Below are positions 1 to 8,588 of a DNA stretch of 64,000 bases, piece after piece (the first letter of the stretch is position 1; every line of letters begins with the position of its first letter). The DNA lies in assembly GCA_947626775.1 (NCBI GenBank), contig CANQTL010000001.1:124001-188000 (forward strand). Direction: 5' to 3'. Both the position numbers and the translations under genes were made by a program. Source of the DNA: an uncultured Lachnospiraceae bacterium (GTDB lineage Bacteria; Bacillota; Clostridia; Lachnospirales; Lachnospiraceae). The notes beneath the pieces are model-generated. The model was not told where the DNA came from and did no database searches. It saw only the letters and a program-made list of their open reading frames with translations.

Positions 1-350
1 TTCAGCCGTCCCGGCCTGACCAGCTCAATATCGTTTCCCATGGGCCGATCCCCGATGCTGCAGATGGCATAACGTCCCGAGTGGGACAGCGAAAAATGAA
101 TATTCGGCTGGTATTTTAAGGAGGGCTTCCCCCACTCGCCGAACTCGTACTCCACGCTCTTCTCCCGCAGCCCGTAAGTTCTGAGCGCATGATCCAGCGC
201 GACCCCCGCGCCGAGGCTCCGCTCTCTGTCCTTCTCATGTTTCAGAATGGCGACCTTCTGCTGCCTGTACGGGGAGAGCAGACTTAATTTTTCCTGGAAA
301 AGGCGTTCGTCCTCAAACTGCGCAACGTCGATATAGTATGTGTAGATCAT
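1..350 (-). CDS. 4'-phosphopantetheinyl transferase, Sfp/AcpS-like, C-terminus cut off by window edge
   Basis: This is the N-terminal 116 codons of a protein that runs off the left edge. The visible residues carry the Sfp-family signature: a Gly-Lys-Pro-x-Leu stretch, then HFSLSHSG, then the magnesium-binding block GNDIE (GVDIE or GIDIE in most relatives; the Asn is unusual). Enzymes of this family move the phosphopantetheine arm of coenzyme A onto a serine of carrier proteins of fatty-acid, polyketide or peptide synthases. The ATG at 350 is the first usable start; a GGGCGG sequence lies upstream. It follows the helicase gene by 33 bp on the same strand. No carrier protein or synthase is visible nearby, so the partner is unknown. 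Confidence 0.8.
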   Translation of the reverse strand, partial: MIYTYYIDVAQFEDERLFQEKLSLLSPYRQQKVAILKHEKDRERSLGAGVALDHALRTYGLREKSVEYEFGEWGKPSLKYQPNIHFSLSHSGRYAICSIGDRPMGNDIELVRPGRL

Positions 351-383
351 CGCAAACTCATCCGCCCTGGTCTTATTGCCGCC

Positions 384-2444
384 CTATCTCCTGCGGCGGC
401 TGTGCGGGTATCTGTGCATGGAACGGCGCACCGCATCGTCGCCCGCGCCCGCGCTGTGATAGCAGTCCTGACAGATGGGAAAAGCGTAATCCCACGGCAG
501 GACCTTACCGCAGACACGGCATTTTTTCTCGAACTGGTCTTTGCTCTCCTTTAAGAGCTCGTTGATCTCATGCTGCGCCCACTCTCTGTTGACCGCCACC
601 TCTTCCCTGTCTATCACCCAGCCCATCCTGGCGGAAAACTGGGTGAACAGATCGAGCTGTTTATAGTAGGACTCCAGCCCTTCCAGGCTGAAATCATAGG
701 GAAGCATCGGGCAGCTGTGCTGTTCGGTCGGCTTCTCGCAGTAACGGAGCCACAGATGCAGCACATCCCGGTCCTTCACGTCGAAAGGACACGTGATCAG
801 GGAGAGCACGAATTTCCTGTCGTCGATGTAGGACGGCTTCTTCCTGTAATTCTTGAGATAGCGGTATTTCTTGACGCTCTCCGCCATGGAGATCTTGTCG
901 TACATAGGCAGATTCTTCGTCTGCTCCCAGGCCTCTATAATCTCGTCCATCTCCATATCGATGTCGAGAAGCACCTCCGGGAAACCGATCCTGGCCCGCG
1001 TCAGCGGCGTGAACGGTTCCTCCAGCTTCCTGCCGATATACTCCATGTCCACCGCCGACTGCACATAGCCGACGTCATAGTAGCCGTATCTTCCCGCCCG
1101 GCCCGCGATCTGCCGGATTTCCTCCGCCTCCAGACGGCGCTTGTCCGTGCCGTCGAACTTCATGCTGTTCATAAAGATCACGCGGCGGATCGGCAGATTG
1201 ATCCCCATGCCGATGGCGTCCGTCGCCACCACGACCTGATTGATCCCCTCCGTAAAGAGGCGCACCTGTTCCTGCCTGGTCTGAGGCGGCAGATTGCCAT
1301 AGATAACGCTCGCCTTGATCCCCCGTCCCTCCAGCGCCGCGGCGATGGCGAGCACATTCTTCTTGGAAAAGGCGATCAGCGCGTCGCCCGGCTCCACGTC
1401 CCTGGCCATGTCATAGCGCTCCGGGATAAATTCCAGCTTCGTGTTGCGCTCGTGGCGCACGATCTCATAAGTATCGCCGCATCTTGTGATCATCTTGACG
1501 AGCAGCTGTTCCGCCGTGCCGGAGCAGCACACATGAATTTCCTCCGCGCGGATTCCCAGAATCGCCCGCGTCCAGAAGCTTCCCCTGTTCTCGTCCGCCA
1601 TCATCTGCGCCTCGTCGATCACGGCGATATCGTATGTCTCCCGGATATCCAGAATCTCCACGGTGGACGCCTGCACGAAGCTCCCCGGCGTGCGGATCGC
1701 CTCCTCCCCCGTGATCATACTGCAGGGGATTCCCGACGTCATCATGCGGTCGTACACCTCCAGCGCCAGCAGCCGCAGAGGGCCCAGGTAGATGCCCTTG
1801 TACGCCTGTCTGAGCCGCTGCAGCGCCTGATAGGTTTTGCCGCTGTTGGTCGGCCCGATGTGAAGGATAAAACGCCGCTTCATTCCCCTCGCCTCGGGGT
1901 ACTGCCGCTCCGGCTCCGCACCCATCAGCTCCTCGATGCGCTGTCCGACGAGATACTGCATATAGTCTTCCCTGTAAATCTCGTAGAGGGATTTGAGCCG
2001 CAGCAGTTCCGCCGTCCTGCGCATCTGCACGATATCCTCGGGATTCGCTCCAGCCGCCATCCTGTGAAGAAAAGAGATGTCCAGCCGGGCAAGCATCTGC
2101 AGCGCATGCCTGTATTTCTTCATCAGATGAACGTCCCTGCCGGCCACCGTGAAGCCGATCGCAGCCGCCCGCTTGTGCAGTTCCTTCATATCCGCCAGAA
2201 TTTGATGATTCTCCTGCCCCTTCTTGCGCGCGATCCGGCGCTCCAGCTGCCCGATCTGCCGCTCGCAGCTCTTGATGAATCTGCGGCGGTCGCCCGGCGC
2301 AAATTCCAGAAAGGCGGCCAGATAGGTGTTCCAGACTCTCTCCGGTATGTCCTTAGGCGCGCTCTGCGCGTCCTGTGTATCCTGCTTCCTGTCTTCGTTC
2401 CGATTTTTGTTCGTATCTTCCATATCCGTATTCTTCGTCCGCAT
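384..2444 (-). CDS. Suv3-like superfamily 2 RNA helicase with C-terminal zinc ribbon
   Basis: An ATP-dependent helicase of 686 residues resembling the Suv3/SUPV3L1 branch. Walker A is GPTNSGKT, Walker B is DEAQ (residues IDEAQMM), and the C-terminal RecA lobe holds the arginine-finger block QIAGRAGR. An N-terminal helical region of about 190 residues precedes the motor. The C-terminus has a four-cysteine cluster, Cys-x2-Cys then Cys-x2-Cys, suggesting a zinc ribbon not typical of mitochondrial Suv3. Suv3 enzymes unwind RNA for decay; a role in RNA turnover here is inferred from family. It starts 7 bp after cbiC, so it is probably co-transcribed, though a role in cobalamin synthesis is unlikely. 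A second in-frame ATG at 2423 is an alternative start. Confidence 0.82.
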   Translation of the reverse strand: MRTKNTDMEDTNKNRNEDRKQDTQDAQSAPKDIPERVWNTYLAAFLEFAPGDRRRFIKSCERQIGQLERRIARKKGQENHQILADMKELHKRAAAIGFTVAGRDVHLMKKYRHALQMLARLDISFLHRMAAGANPEDIVQMRRTAELLRLKSLYEIYREDYMQYLVGQRIEELMGAEPERQYPEARGMKRRFILHIGPTNSGKTYQALQRLRQAYKGIYLGPLRLLALEVYDRMMTSGIPCSMITGEEAIRTPGSFVQASTVEILDIRETYDIAVIDEAQMMADENRGSFWTRAILGIRAEEIHVCCSGTAEQLLVKMITRCGDTYEIVRHERNTKLEFIPERYDMARDVEPGDALIAFSKKNVLAIAAALEGRGIKASVIYGNLPPQTRQEQVRLFTEGINQVVVATDAIGMGINLPIRRVIFMNSMKFDGTDKRRLEAEEIRQIAGRAGRYGYYDVGYVQSAVDMEYIGRKLEEPFTPLTRARIGFPEVLLDIDMEMDEIIEAWEQTKNLPMYDKISMAESVKKYRYLKNYRKKPSYIDDRKFVLSLITCPFDVKDRDVLHLWLRYCEKPTEQHSCPMLPYDFSLEGLESYYKQLDLFTQFSARMGWVIDREEVAVNREWAQHEINELLKESKDQFEKKCRVCGKVLPWDYAFPICQDCYHSAGAGDDAVRRSMHRYPHSRRRR

Positions 2445-2451
2445 CCTTATC

Positions 2452-3093
2452 TCAATCAGCCATCCCGTACAGCAGCGCGTTGCAGACTGCCGCCGCTACA
2501 TTGCTGCCGCCTTTGCGGCCCGCCGCCACGATATAGGGCGCGCCCGCGCGCATGATCAGCTCCTTGGCTTCCTCCACGTGCACGAAACCCACCGGCACGC
2601 CGATGACCAGCGCCGGATGCAGGCGGCCCTCTTTGATCAGTTCATACAGTCGTATCAGCGCCGTAGGCGCATTGCCGATGGCATAGATGCAATTCTCTCC
2701 CATAGTGGCAGACTTTTCCATGCTTACCGCAGCTCTCGTAATACCGCGCCGCGCCGCTTCAGACGCCACATCCTCATCCGACATAAAACAGCGCACTTCG
2801 CCGCCATAGGCCGCGAGACGTTTCTTGTTGATGCCCGCCTTCGCCATCTGCGTGTCCGTGACGATGTGCGCCCCGTTCGCCAGCGCCTCCCTGCCCCGCT
2901 CCACGGCATGTTCCGAGAAACGCAGAGTGTCCGCGTAGGAAAAATCCGCCGTGGTGTGAATCACCCGCTTGATGACCGGCGCCTGCACCGGGTCCAGCGC
3001 GTGCGGCAGCTCCTGTTCTATAATCGCAAAACTGCGCCGCTCAATCTCCGCAGGGGGAATCGGCGGCGGAATCCGTGGTGTATCGTTACTCAT
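2452..3093 (-). CDS. cbiC: Cobalt-precorrin-8 methylmutase
   Basis: CbiC/CobH moves the methyl group from C11 to C12 of the corrin ring to give cobyrinate. The 213-residue length is normal for the family. Recognisable blocks are the N-terminal IERRSF, the catalytic-histidine segment VIHTTADF, TDTQM, and the C-terminal GVPVGFV and AAGRKGGSNVA. It belongs to the cobalamin cluster but is separated from cbiP by a three-gene restriction-modification island, and it has its own perfect TATAAT box upstream. The SD before the ATG at 3093 is weak (GCAGG). Confidence 0.95.
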   Translation of the reverse strand: MSNDTPRIPPPIPPAEIERRSFAIIEQELPHALDPVQAPVIKRVIHTTADFSYADTLRFSEHAVERGREALANGAHIVTDTQMAKAGINKKRLAAYGGEVRCFMSDEDVASEAARRGITRAAVSMEKSATMGENCIYAIGNAPTALIRLYELIKEGRLHPALVIGVPVGFVHVEEAKELIMRAGAPYIVAAGRKGGSNVAAAVCNALLYGMAD

Positions 3094-3117
3094 GGCCTGC
3101 TTTACCCATACTCTTTT

Positions 3118-3146
3118 ATTATATCCGTTTTTGCCGTATCGTCCAA
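3118..3146 (-). promoter_or_regulatory. Candidate sigma-A promoter for cbiC
   Basis: On the minus strand a perfect -10 TATAAT (3118-3123) lies 17 bp downstream of a weak -35 TTGGAC (3141-3146). It sits between the endonuclease stop codon and cbiC, so cbiC need not rely on read-through from the island. Confidence 0.55.
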
Positions 3147-3171
3147 CCCTAATTTCTCTCCCGGTACTTTT

Positions 3172-4674
3172 TCACAGCGTGTGAAAATACGTCATGCTGT
3201 TTTGCACTTGGGGCCAGTTTATTTCCAATCCGACACCGACCCGGTATGCTGCTGACCGACCCTTTACTTTTATAAATCCCAGTTTTTTCAACAGCGATAA
3301 TTCCGCCTGAAAAGGCTTTCTTGTACCACCGGCACGGATTGTACTTTTCTTTGCCAGATGTAAGGTGTGCGCAAACTCATCGTCCAGCCAGGACAAATAG
3401 GCTTCCGCGTCAAACTTGTAACCGCCCTGACCGTCTTTTATGGCAAATGCAAATAAATTCGATTCAAATTTTTCCTCAGACAGTTTGTAGAAATAGTGAA
3501 GCATTGCCCCATACTGTCCATTCTGTAATACTGCCGCTCGCAGAATTTCCATGGGAACGCCGGCATAAGCACTTGAAGCCCTCTCACAAGCGTCTACATA
3601 TTTATATCCTAATTCTGTCAATGTCCCGCCAGGAGTCAGGAAACCTATATGATACATACCGGAATCAATAACCTCCCGGTAACTGTGAGAATCTTTCCTG
3701 ACCTTTACGGCATATTCCTCCCAGACAGCATCTTCGTCAGCCGGATTGGCATTCAGTTTATCGACCAGCTTCGATTTGATGGAATCGGTTCTTCCGGAAA
3801 AGAGCCCCTGATAATGTCCTTCTTCATCCAGACGGATCCTTGTTGGCATATCATTGACCGTAAATGGACTTCCCCCGCGATAGATCGGCATAAGATCATT
3901 CCAAAAATAATAATGAAACCAAGCATAACGCCAAGCCATATCAGAAACAGTATCCCCAGGAGTATTCGCCAGATATTTATATACGTCAGCAGACGGGGCG
4001 ATCCTTCCCACCGCATCAAACAGCCTGTCAGGAATCTTAATTTCTCCCAAATTTTCACCCGCTGCAGTCACTATCTTTACCGCCTGACAGTATCTGAAAA
4101 AAGCATCCGGATGACTCATTCCTTCACGCATATGCGCCCACAGAGTAGATACGCTTCCCGCCGCAAAGCCAGATGAAGAAGCGCTGATCTTGCGGCAATT
4201 CGGCAGAGATATGTCTCTGACACAGTTTAATCTGCCCCGAAAAGGTCGAACAGCCGAAAGGTCAGGCGCAGTATACGTATAGATACTAATTGGTATATCT
4301 GGTGCAGTTGCCTCTATCACCCTTCTCACATGCGCTCCCGGCGCACTGTGCGATGAATATTTCTCCGGAATCACCATAACAGAAGCATGATATCCCTTCT
4401 CCAGATAGGCAAACGACTGCCCAAGTGCAGTAAGTATACCATGAACCCCTTCATTAGGCCGTTTATACTCAAAAGCGATTTTAATGTCACTGTGTGCGCT
4501 GTTTTCGGCCAGAATAACGCCATCGGCAAGCGGCCATCGGCGATCGCCCTCACGCATCGCACAAACCGACCACAGGCCGCTTGTTCCCATTGTTCCAAAA
4601 AAACCAGCCTGGTTACGCATAATCATGTCTGCGACTTCAGAAGACGCATAGGCTGCTTCCGTATCATGACTCAT
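3172..4674 (-). CDS. Putative type II restriction endonuclease (PD-(D/E)XK fold) paired with two m5C methyltransferases
   Basis: I do not recognise the family of this 500-residue protein. Near residues 45-75 it shows an Asp (LADGVIL) followed about 20 residues later by FEYKRP, which fits the D...ExK metal site of PD-(D/E)XK nucleases, and then a GQSFAYLEKGYH segment like the helix after the core in several restriction enzymes. The C-terminus (LLKKLGFIKVKG and after) resembles a winged helix. It overlaps the upstream methyltransferase by 11 bp, and the ATG at 4674 is chosen because GGGAGGTG lies 5 bp before it; the longer reading to 4698 lacks an SD. Base composition is visibly AT-richer than the flanking cob genes. 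Function rests on the motif and on position after two methyltransferases. Confidence 0.6.
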   Translation of the reverse strand: MSHDTEAAYASSEVADMIMRNQAGFFGTMGTSGLWSVCAMREGDRRWPLADGVILAENSAHSDIKIAFEYKRPNEGVHGILTALGQSFAYLEKGYHASVMVIPEKYSSHSAPGAHVRRVIEATAPDIPISIYTYTAPDLSAVRPFRGRLNCVRDISLPNCRKISASSSGFAAGSVSTLWAHMREGMSHPDAFFRYCQAVKIVTAAGENLGEIKIPDRLFDAVGRIAPSADVYKYLANTPGDTVSDMAWRYAWFHYYFWNDLMPIYRGGSPFTVNDMPTRIRLDEEGHYQGLFSGRTDSIKSKLVDKLNANPADEDAVWEEYAVKVRKDSHSYREVIDSGMYHIGFLTPGGTLTELGYKYVDACERASSAYAGVPMEILRAAVLQNGQYGAMLHYFYKLSEEKFESNLFAFAIKDGQGGYKFDAEAYLSWLDDEFAHTLHLAKKSTIRAGGTRKPFQAELSLLKKLGFIKVKGRSAAYRVGVGLEINWPQVQNSMTYFHTL

Positions 4675-5743
4675 GATCCACCTCCCTATCACTCTCAATA
4701 TACTCTCGTATCTTATTCAAAAACGGTTCTGCCATTTTAGGCGGAACTGCATTACCAACTTGGATACATTGTTCCTGCCTCGTTCCTAAAAAAATATGAG
4801 TATCCGGGAAAGTCTGAATCCGGGCCGCTTCTCTCGCCGTAAGCGTCCTGTTTAGTGTCGGATGAATTGGGAATGCATTATGTCCCGGTACCATAGTCGT
4901 AGAAGGCTTGTTTCTGTCCAGCCGTTTATAAACATGGCTGTAATTTGCCACTTTGCCAGTTTTTGAATCTCGTCGGGTTGCAACCATCAGCTCTGGCGGA
5001 AGATCTTCAACATTCAGTTTACACCCTTCTTTTACATACCCATATCTCGCAGCTACAATCGGCTTATGAACCAAGGGCACATGGTTAGGCATATGATTTT
5101 CCTGCCCAATCAAATCCAGGATAGCACTTCCCACTGTGACATACTCCGGCGTCTTCCCGGAACCGATCGGGAAATGTGTTTTTATCGGCGGTTCATACTT
5201 CACGCCGATTTTATTACCGATCATGAACATACGATATCGTTCCTGCGGTACGCCATAATCAGCCGCACAAACAATTTCACACCAGATATTCTCATATCCG
5301 ATTTTTTTGAACCGCTCTTTAATTTTCTCCACAAACAATCCCTTATCAAGATTGGTAAAACCTTTTACATTCTCCATAAAAAAGAATTTCGGCTTCAGCA
5401 TCTCAACGATTCTGATATACTCATATACAAGCGCATTTCGGGGGTCATTCTGCGGCTCATATCCCTGCGTATTGATAAATCTTCGTTTCCCAAAAACCGA
5501 AAACCCCTGGCATGGCGGCCCGCCTGCCACCAAATCGACTTTCCTGCCCTTTAATACATCCTCTATCTCACCTCGCTCGAGATCCTTGATATCCTTCAGA
5601 ATCAAAGGAATGTCAGGAAAATTATAGCTATGCGTTTTCGCAAATTGCGCATTCACCTCATTTGCCAGCAATATGTCAAACCCACTGTCGCGCAACGCCA
5701 GCGTCAGACCTCCGGCTCCCGAAAACAAGTCAATTGCGTTCAT
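4664..5743 (-). CDS. DNA cytosine-5 methyltransferase (second of tandem pair)
   Basis: A 359-residue C5 cytosine methyltransferase with the motifs in canonical order: motif I DLFSGAGG, motif IV with the catalytic Cys (GGPPCQGFS), motif VI ENVKG, a short target-recognition region, motif IX (REAARIQTFPD) and motif X (QVGNAVPP). It methylates cytosine C5 using S-adenosylmethionine and would protect host DNA from the adjacent endonuclease. It overlaps the upstream methyltransferase by 14 bp, suggesting translational coupling. The two enzymes are clear paralogues. Two m5C enzymes with one endonuclease usually means an asymmetric recognition site with each enzyme modifying one strand; that is inference. 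Confidence 0.93.
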   Translation of the reverse strand: MNAIDLFSGAGGLTLALRDSGFDILLANEVNAQFAKTHSYNFPDIPLILKDIKDLERGEIEDVLKGRKVDLVAGGPPCQGFSVFGKRRFINTQGYEPQNDPRNALVYEYIRIVEMLKPKFFFMENVKGFTNLDKGLFVEKIKERFKKIGYENIWCEIVCAADYGVPQERYRMFMIGNKIGVKYEPPIKTHFPIGSGKTPEYVTVGSAILDLIGQENHMPNHVPLVHKPIVAARYGYVKEGCKLNVEDLPPELMVATRRDSKTGKVANYSHVYKRLDRNKPSTTMVPGHNAFPIHPTLNRTLTAREAARIQTFPDTHIFLGTRQEQCIQVGNAVPPKMAEPFLNKIREYIESDREVDHES

Positions 5744-6791
5744 TCTCTTCCTCCTCTGAAGCTTTTTCTAACTGCGGGAGCAGGAATCTGGCCAATTTTT
5801 CAGAGAAGAGCGGCGGCACCGCGTTTCCCACCTGATGTCCCTGCTGTCTCCGATTCCCTTCAAAAATCATCTCATCAGGAAAGGTCTGGATTCTGGCCGC
5901 TTCACGAACCGTAAGGCTCCTGTCCAGTTCCGGGTGTATCGGAAATGCATCATTTCCCGGAACCATCGTTAATGCCGGTCGCTTCCTGTTAAGCCGTTTG
6001 TATGTATTGCCAAAATTTTTTCTATACAATTCCGGAGGCAATAAATCTTCCGGCAGACGTCCACCCTCGGGAATCATTCTATACCTCGCTATGATTTTAT
6101 CCGTATGTTTCAAAGCTACATGATTGAATTCCGGCATGTCTTTCAATCCGACCAGATCTTTAATGGCATCCCAGCACGGCACCCAGCACGGCAGACCGTC
6201 TTCAGGATGATCTGAATGATCCGCTTTGGGAAAAGTAACGTGGATACCCATACGGTTTCCAATGATAATCACCCTCTCCCTGATCTGTGGGACTCCATAA
6301 TCAGCCATATTGATAAGCCGATAGTCTGTATCATACCCTGCATTTTTCAACTCTTCAAGGGCAGTGGTAAGATAAATGCCATCTTTCATGGTGAGAATCC
6401 CTTTGACATTTTCCATGACGATAAACTTGGGCTGCAGTTCCCGAATAAGTTTTGCATACGTTACCACCAGTTCGTTACGCGGATCATGCTCTGCCCGTAC
6501 TTTCGGGTCGGAAGACACCCTCTTACCGATCGTGGAAAATCCCTGACAGGGAGGCCCGCCAATAACAATATCGACTTCATCGCCATCAAGATATTTCCTG
6601 ATTTCATCCGACGTCAGTTTTCTGATATCCTCTTTGATAAACGGAATATTGGGGAAATTTCTTCTGTGTGTTCTCTCTACCAGGCTGTCGTTATCGACGC
6701 ACAGTCTGATATCATATCCGGCTCTTTCAAACCCTATGTGAAGTCCGCCTGCTCCGGAAAATAAATCTATCGCCTTGAAGTGTCTGCCCAT
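5730..6791 (-). CDS. DNA cytosine-5 methyltransferase (first of tandem pair)
   Basis: A C5 cytosine methyltransferase of 353 residues from the preferred start. Motifs are DLFSGAGG (I), GGPPCQGFS with catalytic Cys (IV), ENVKG (VI), VREAARIQTFPD (IX) and QVGNAVPP (X). It is the promoter-proximal gene of the restriction-modification unit, so methylation would be made before the nuclease. The ATG at 6791 is preferred because GGGAGC lies upstream; an upstream in-frame ATG at 6872 would add 27 residues but has no SD and lies only about 24 bp from the predicted transcription start. Composition is AT-richer than the neighbouring cobalamin genes, a sign of horizontal acquisition. Confidence 0.93.
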   Translation of the reverse strand: MGRHFKAIDLFSGAGGLHIGFERAGYDIRLCVDNDSLVERTHRRNFPNIPFIKEDIRKLTSDEIRKYLDGDEVDIVIGGPPCQGFSTIGKRVSSDPKVRAEHDPRNELVVTYAKLIRELQPKFIVMENVKGILTMKDGIYLTTALEELKNAGYDTDYRLINMADYGVPQIRERVIIIGNRMGIHVTFPKADHSDHPEDGLPCWVPCWDAIKDLVGLKDMPEFNHVALKHTDKIIARYRMIPEGGRLPEDLLPPELYRKNFGNTYKRLNRKRPALTMVPGNDAFPIHPELDRSLTVREAARIQTFPDEMIFEGNRRQQGHQVGNAVPPLFSEKLARFLLPQLEKASEEEENERN

Positions 6792-6902
6792 ATTATCTGC
6801 TCCCTGCTCTTGATGGCATATCAGAGATTCCTTTGTTTTACTTATCTCATAATTAATCTGGACGTCCGGCATTTAATCATGTCTGATAAAGTATCGAATA
6901 AC

Positions 6903-6931
6903 ATTGTAGTAGAAATCGACAACGTTTACAA
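6903..6931 (-). promoter_or_regulatory. Candidate promoter of the restriction-modification operon
   Basis: On the minus strand -35 TTGTAA (6926-6931) and -10 TACAAT (6903-6908) are 17 bp apart. The -35 overlaps the cbiP stop codon, so the island carries its own promoter in the 134-bp gap before the methyltransferase. Confidence 0.5.
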
Positions 6932-8542
6932 TATCCTCCCGCCCTGTATGATCCCGCAGATCTTCTCCATATCCAGATGCGCCCGCACGGCGTCCGCCAG
7001 CAGATCGTACTGGGACTCCTTGAAAGAACGGTACGACGCGACGGCAGCGACAGCCTGTTCCAGATACGCCCTGCCGATCCCTCTCTCTTCCCCCAAAAGC
7101 AGCAGAAGCCGTCCTGTGAATGCGTCCGTCTCGAAGAGACCGTGCAGATAGGTGCCGAGCACTCTGCCCCGCGCGCAGCCGTCTGCCCGGCCGTCGTCCA
7201 GGATACAGAAAGGCGCGGCGCCGTCTTTGCCGTATGCTTCCCTGCCGCCGCCTGATAAAGCCGGCTCATCCTGCGGGCTTACACCCTCTTGCCGATACTG
7301 TGTGACTCCCATATGAATTTCGTAACCGCTCACCGCAAGTCCGTCGAGAGCACGCCACTCTTCGGGCAGCCTCCGCACCGCGCCCGTGATCCGGCTTCTC
7401 CTCTTCCCGGCGGCAAAAACCGTCTCCACCGGGAGAAGCCCCATCCCGCGGATGGCGCCGCCGCTCTCGCTGCCCGCCTCGTCCGCAAGTCTCTCCCCCA
7501 GCATCTGATAACCGCCGCAGATGCCGATGATCCGGCAGCCGCGCGCAGCCTTTTCCAGAATCGCACGCTCCAGTCCCGTCTCTCTGAGCCAGGCCATATC
7601 CCCGATGGTATTCTTCGTGCCCGGCAGAAGAATGAGATCGGAGTCCCCCAGCCGCTCCAGCTGCGCCGCATGCTCCACATAGGAGATGGAGACGAAAGGA
7701 TATCTGGCGAGCGGATTCACATCCGTAAAATTGGAGATATGCGGCAGACGGATCACTGCGACTACAATGCGCGGACCGTCATCCGCCGCCTCCCGTCCAT
7801 ATGCCGCCCGCCCTGCCGACAGGCTCTCTGCCTGGCTGTCCTCGTCGTCCAGCTGAAGCCTGAGATAGGGCAGCACCCCCAGCGTGGGGATTCCGCACTT
7901 CTTATGAAGCAGTTCGGGACCGGGCGACAGCAGCCTCTCATCCCCGCGGAATTTGTTGATGACGAAACCCTTGATCCGCCTGCGCTCCTCCTCTTCCAGA
8001 AGTTCCACTGTCCCCAGAAACTGAGCGAACACGCCGCCCCTGTCGATGTCCCCCACCAGAAGCACCGGCGCGTCCGCCAGCTTCGCCATCCCCATATTGA
8101 CGATATCGTCCTCTTTCAGGTTGATCTCCGCAGGACTGCCCGCGCCCTCGATGACGATGATGTCGGTCTGCTCACGCAGCTGTTCGTAAGCGCGCATGAT
8201 GTCCGGCACCAGTTCCCGCTTCATGCGGAAATACTCCTGCGCCGTATAGTTGCCGCGCACCCTGCCGTGGACGATCAGCTGGGAACCCACGTCGCTTGTG
8301 GGTTTCAGCAGAATCGGATTCATACACACTTCGGGTTCAACGCCCGCCGCCTCCGCCTGCATAACCTGGGCCCGCCCCATCTCCAGACCGTCCGCGGTCA
8401 CATAAGAATTGAGCGCCATATTCTGGGATTTGAAAGGAGCCGCGCGCCAGCCGTCCTGCCTGAGCACCCGAAGGATACCAGCCGTGAGCAGGCTTTTGCC
8501 CGCGCCGGACATGGTTCCCTGAATCATGAGATTTCGAGCCAT
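6926..8542 (-). CDS. cbiP: Cobyric acid synthase
   Basis: CbiP/CobQ amidates four carboxyl groups of the adenosylated corrin (b, d, e and g) with glutamine and ATP to give adenosylcobyric acid. The 538 residues hold an N-terminal dethiobiotin-synthetase-like ATPase (MIQGTMSGAGKS P-loop, then FKSQNMALNSYVT) and a C-terminal class I glutamine amidotransferase with the catalytic Cys in GICGGYQMLG and the late His in YLHGLFE. The start has a good SD (GAGAAGGAA). It lies 36 bp after cbiB in the cobalamin operon; that gap holds one copy of the dispersed GTTTACATAA word. Confidence 0.96.
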   Translation of the reverse strand: MARNLMIQGTMSGAGKSLLTAGILRVLRQDGWRAAPFKSQNMALNSYVTADGLEMGRAQVMQAEAAGVEPEVCMNPILLKPTSDVGSQLIVHGRVRGNYTAQEYFRMKRELVPDIMRAYEQLREQTDIIVIEGAGSPAEINLKEDDIVNMGMAKLADAPVLLVGDIDRGGVFAQFLGTVELLEEEERRRIKGFVINKFRGDERLLSPGPELLHKKCGIPTLGVLPYLRLQLDDEDSQAESLSAGRAAYGREAADDGPRIVVAVIRLPHISNFTDVNPLARYPFVSISYVEHAAQLERLGDSDLILLPGTKNTIGDMAWLRETGLERAILEKAARGCRIIGICGGYQMLGERLADEAGSESGGAIRGMGLLPVETVFAAGKRRSRITGAVRRLPEEWRALDGLAVSGYEIHMGVTQYRQEGVSPQDEPALSGGGREAYGKDGAAPFCILDDGRADGCARGRVLGTYLHGLFETDAFTGRLLLLLGEERGIGRAYLEQAVAAVASYRSFKESQYDLLADAVRAHLDMEKICGIIQGGRIL

Positions 8543-8561
8543 TTCCTTCTCCGTTTTATAA

Positions 8562-8588
8562 TTATGTAAACCTATGTTTTATGTAAAC
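8562..8588. repeat. Dispersed 10-bp word GTTTACATAA, two copies
   Basis: Two exact copies on the same strand (8562-8571 and 8579-8588, read as TTATGTAAAC on the plus strand) 17 bp apart, start to start. The first is between cbiB and cbiP; the second supplies the cbiB stop codon. Confidence 0.8.

Noticed and set aside
2326..3255. Long plus-strand open frames opposite the cob, cas and kinase genes, up to 886 codons
   Set aside because: They mirror GC-rich minus-strand genes, have no SD, show Arg/His-rich translations without any recognisable motif, and overlap confident genes fully.
5024..5040. TTTACATACC in the second methyltransferase gene, and a similar TTTACATACA near 46891
   Set aside because: They share only the TTTACATA core with the dispersed word and lack the TAA end; not counted as copies.
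3172..6931. Type I or type III restriction system, or BREX/DISARM locus
   Set aside because: There is no specificity subunit, helicase or other accessory gene next to the methyltransferases; the nearby helicase is Suv3-like and lies beyond cbiC.
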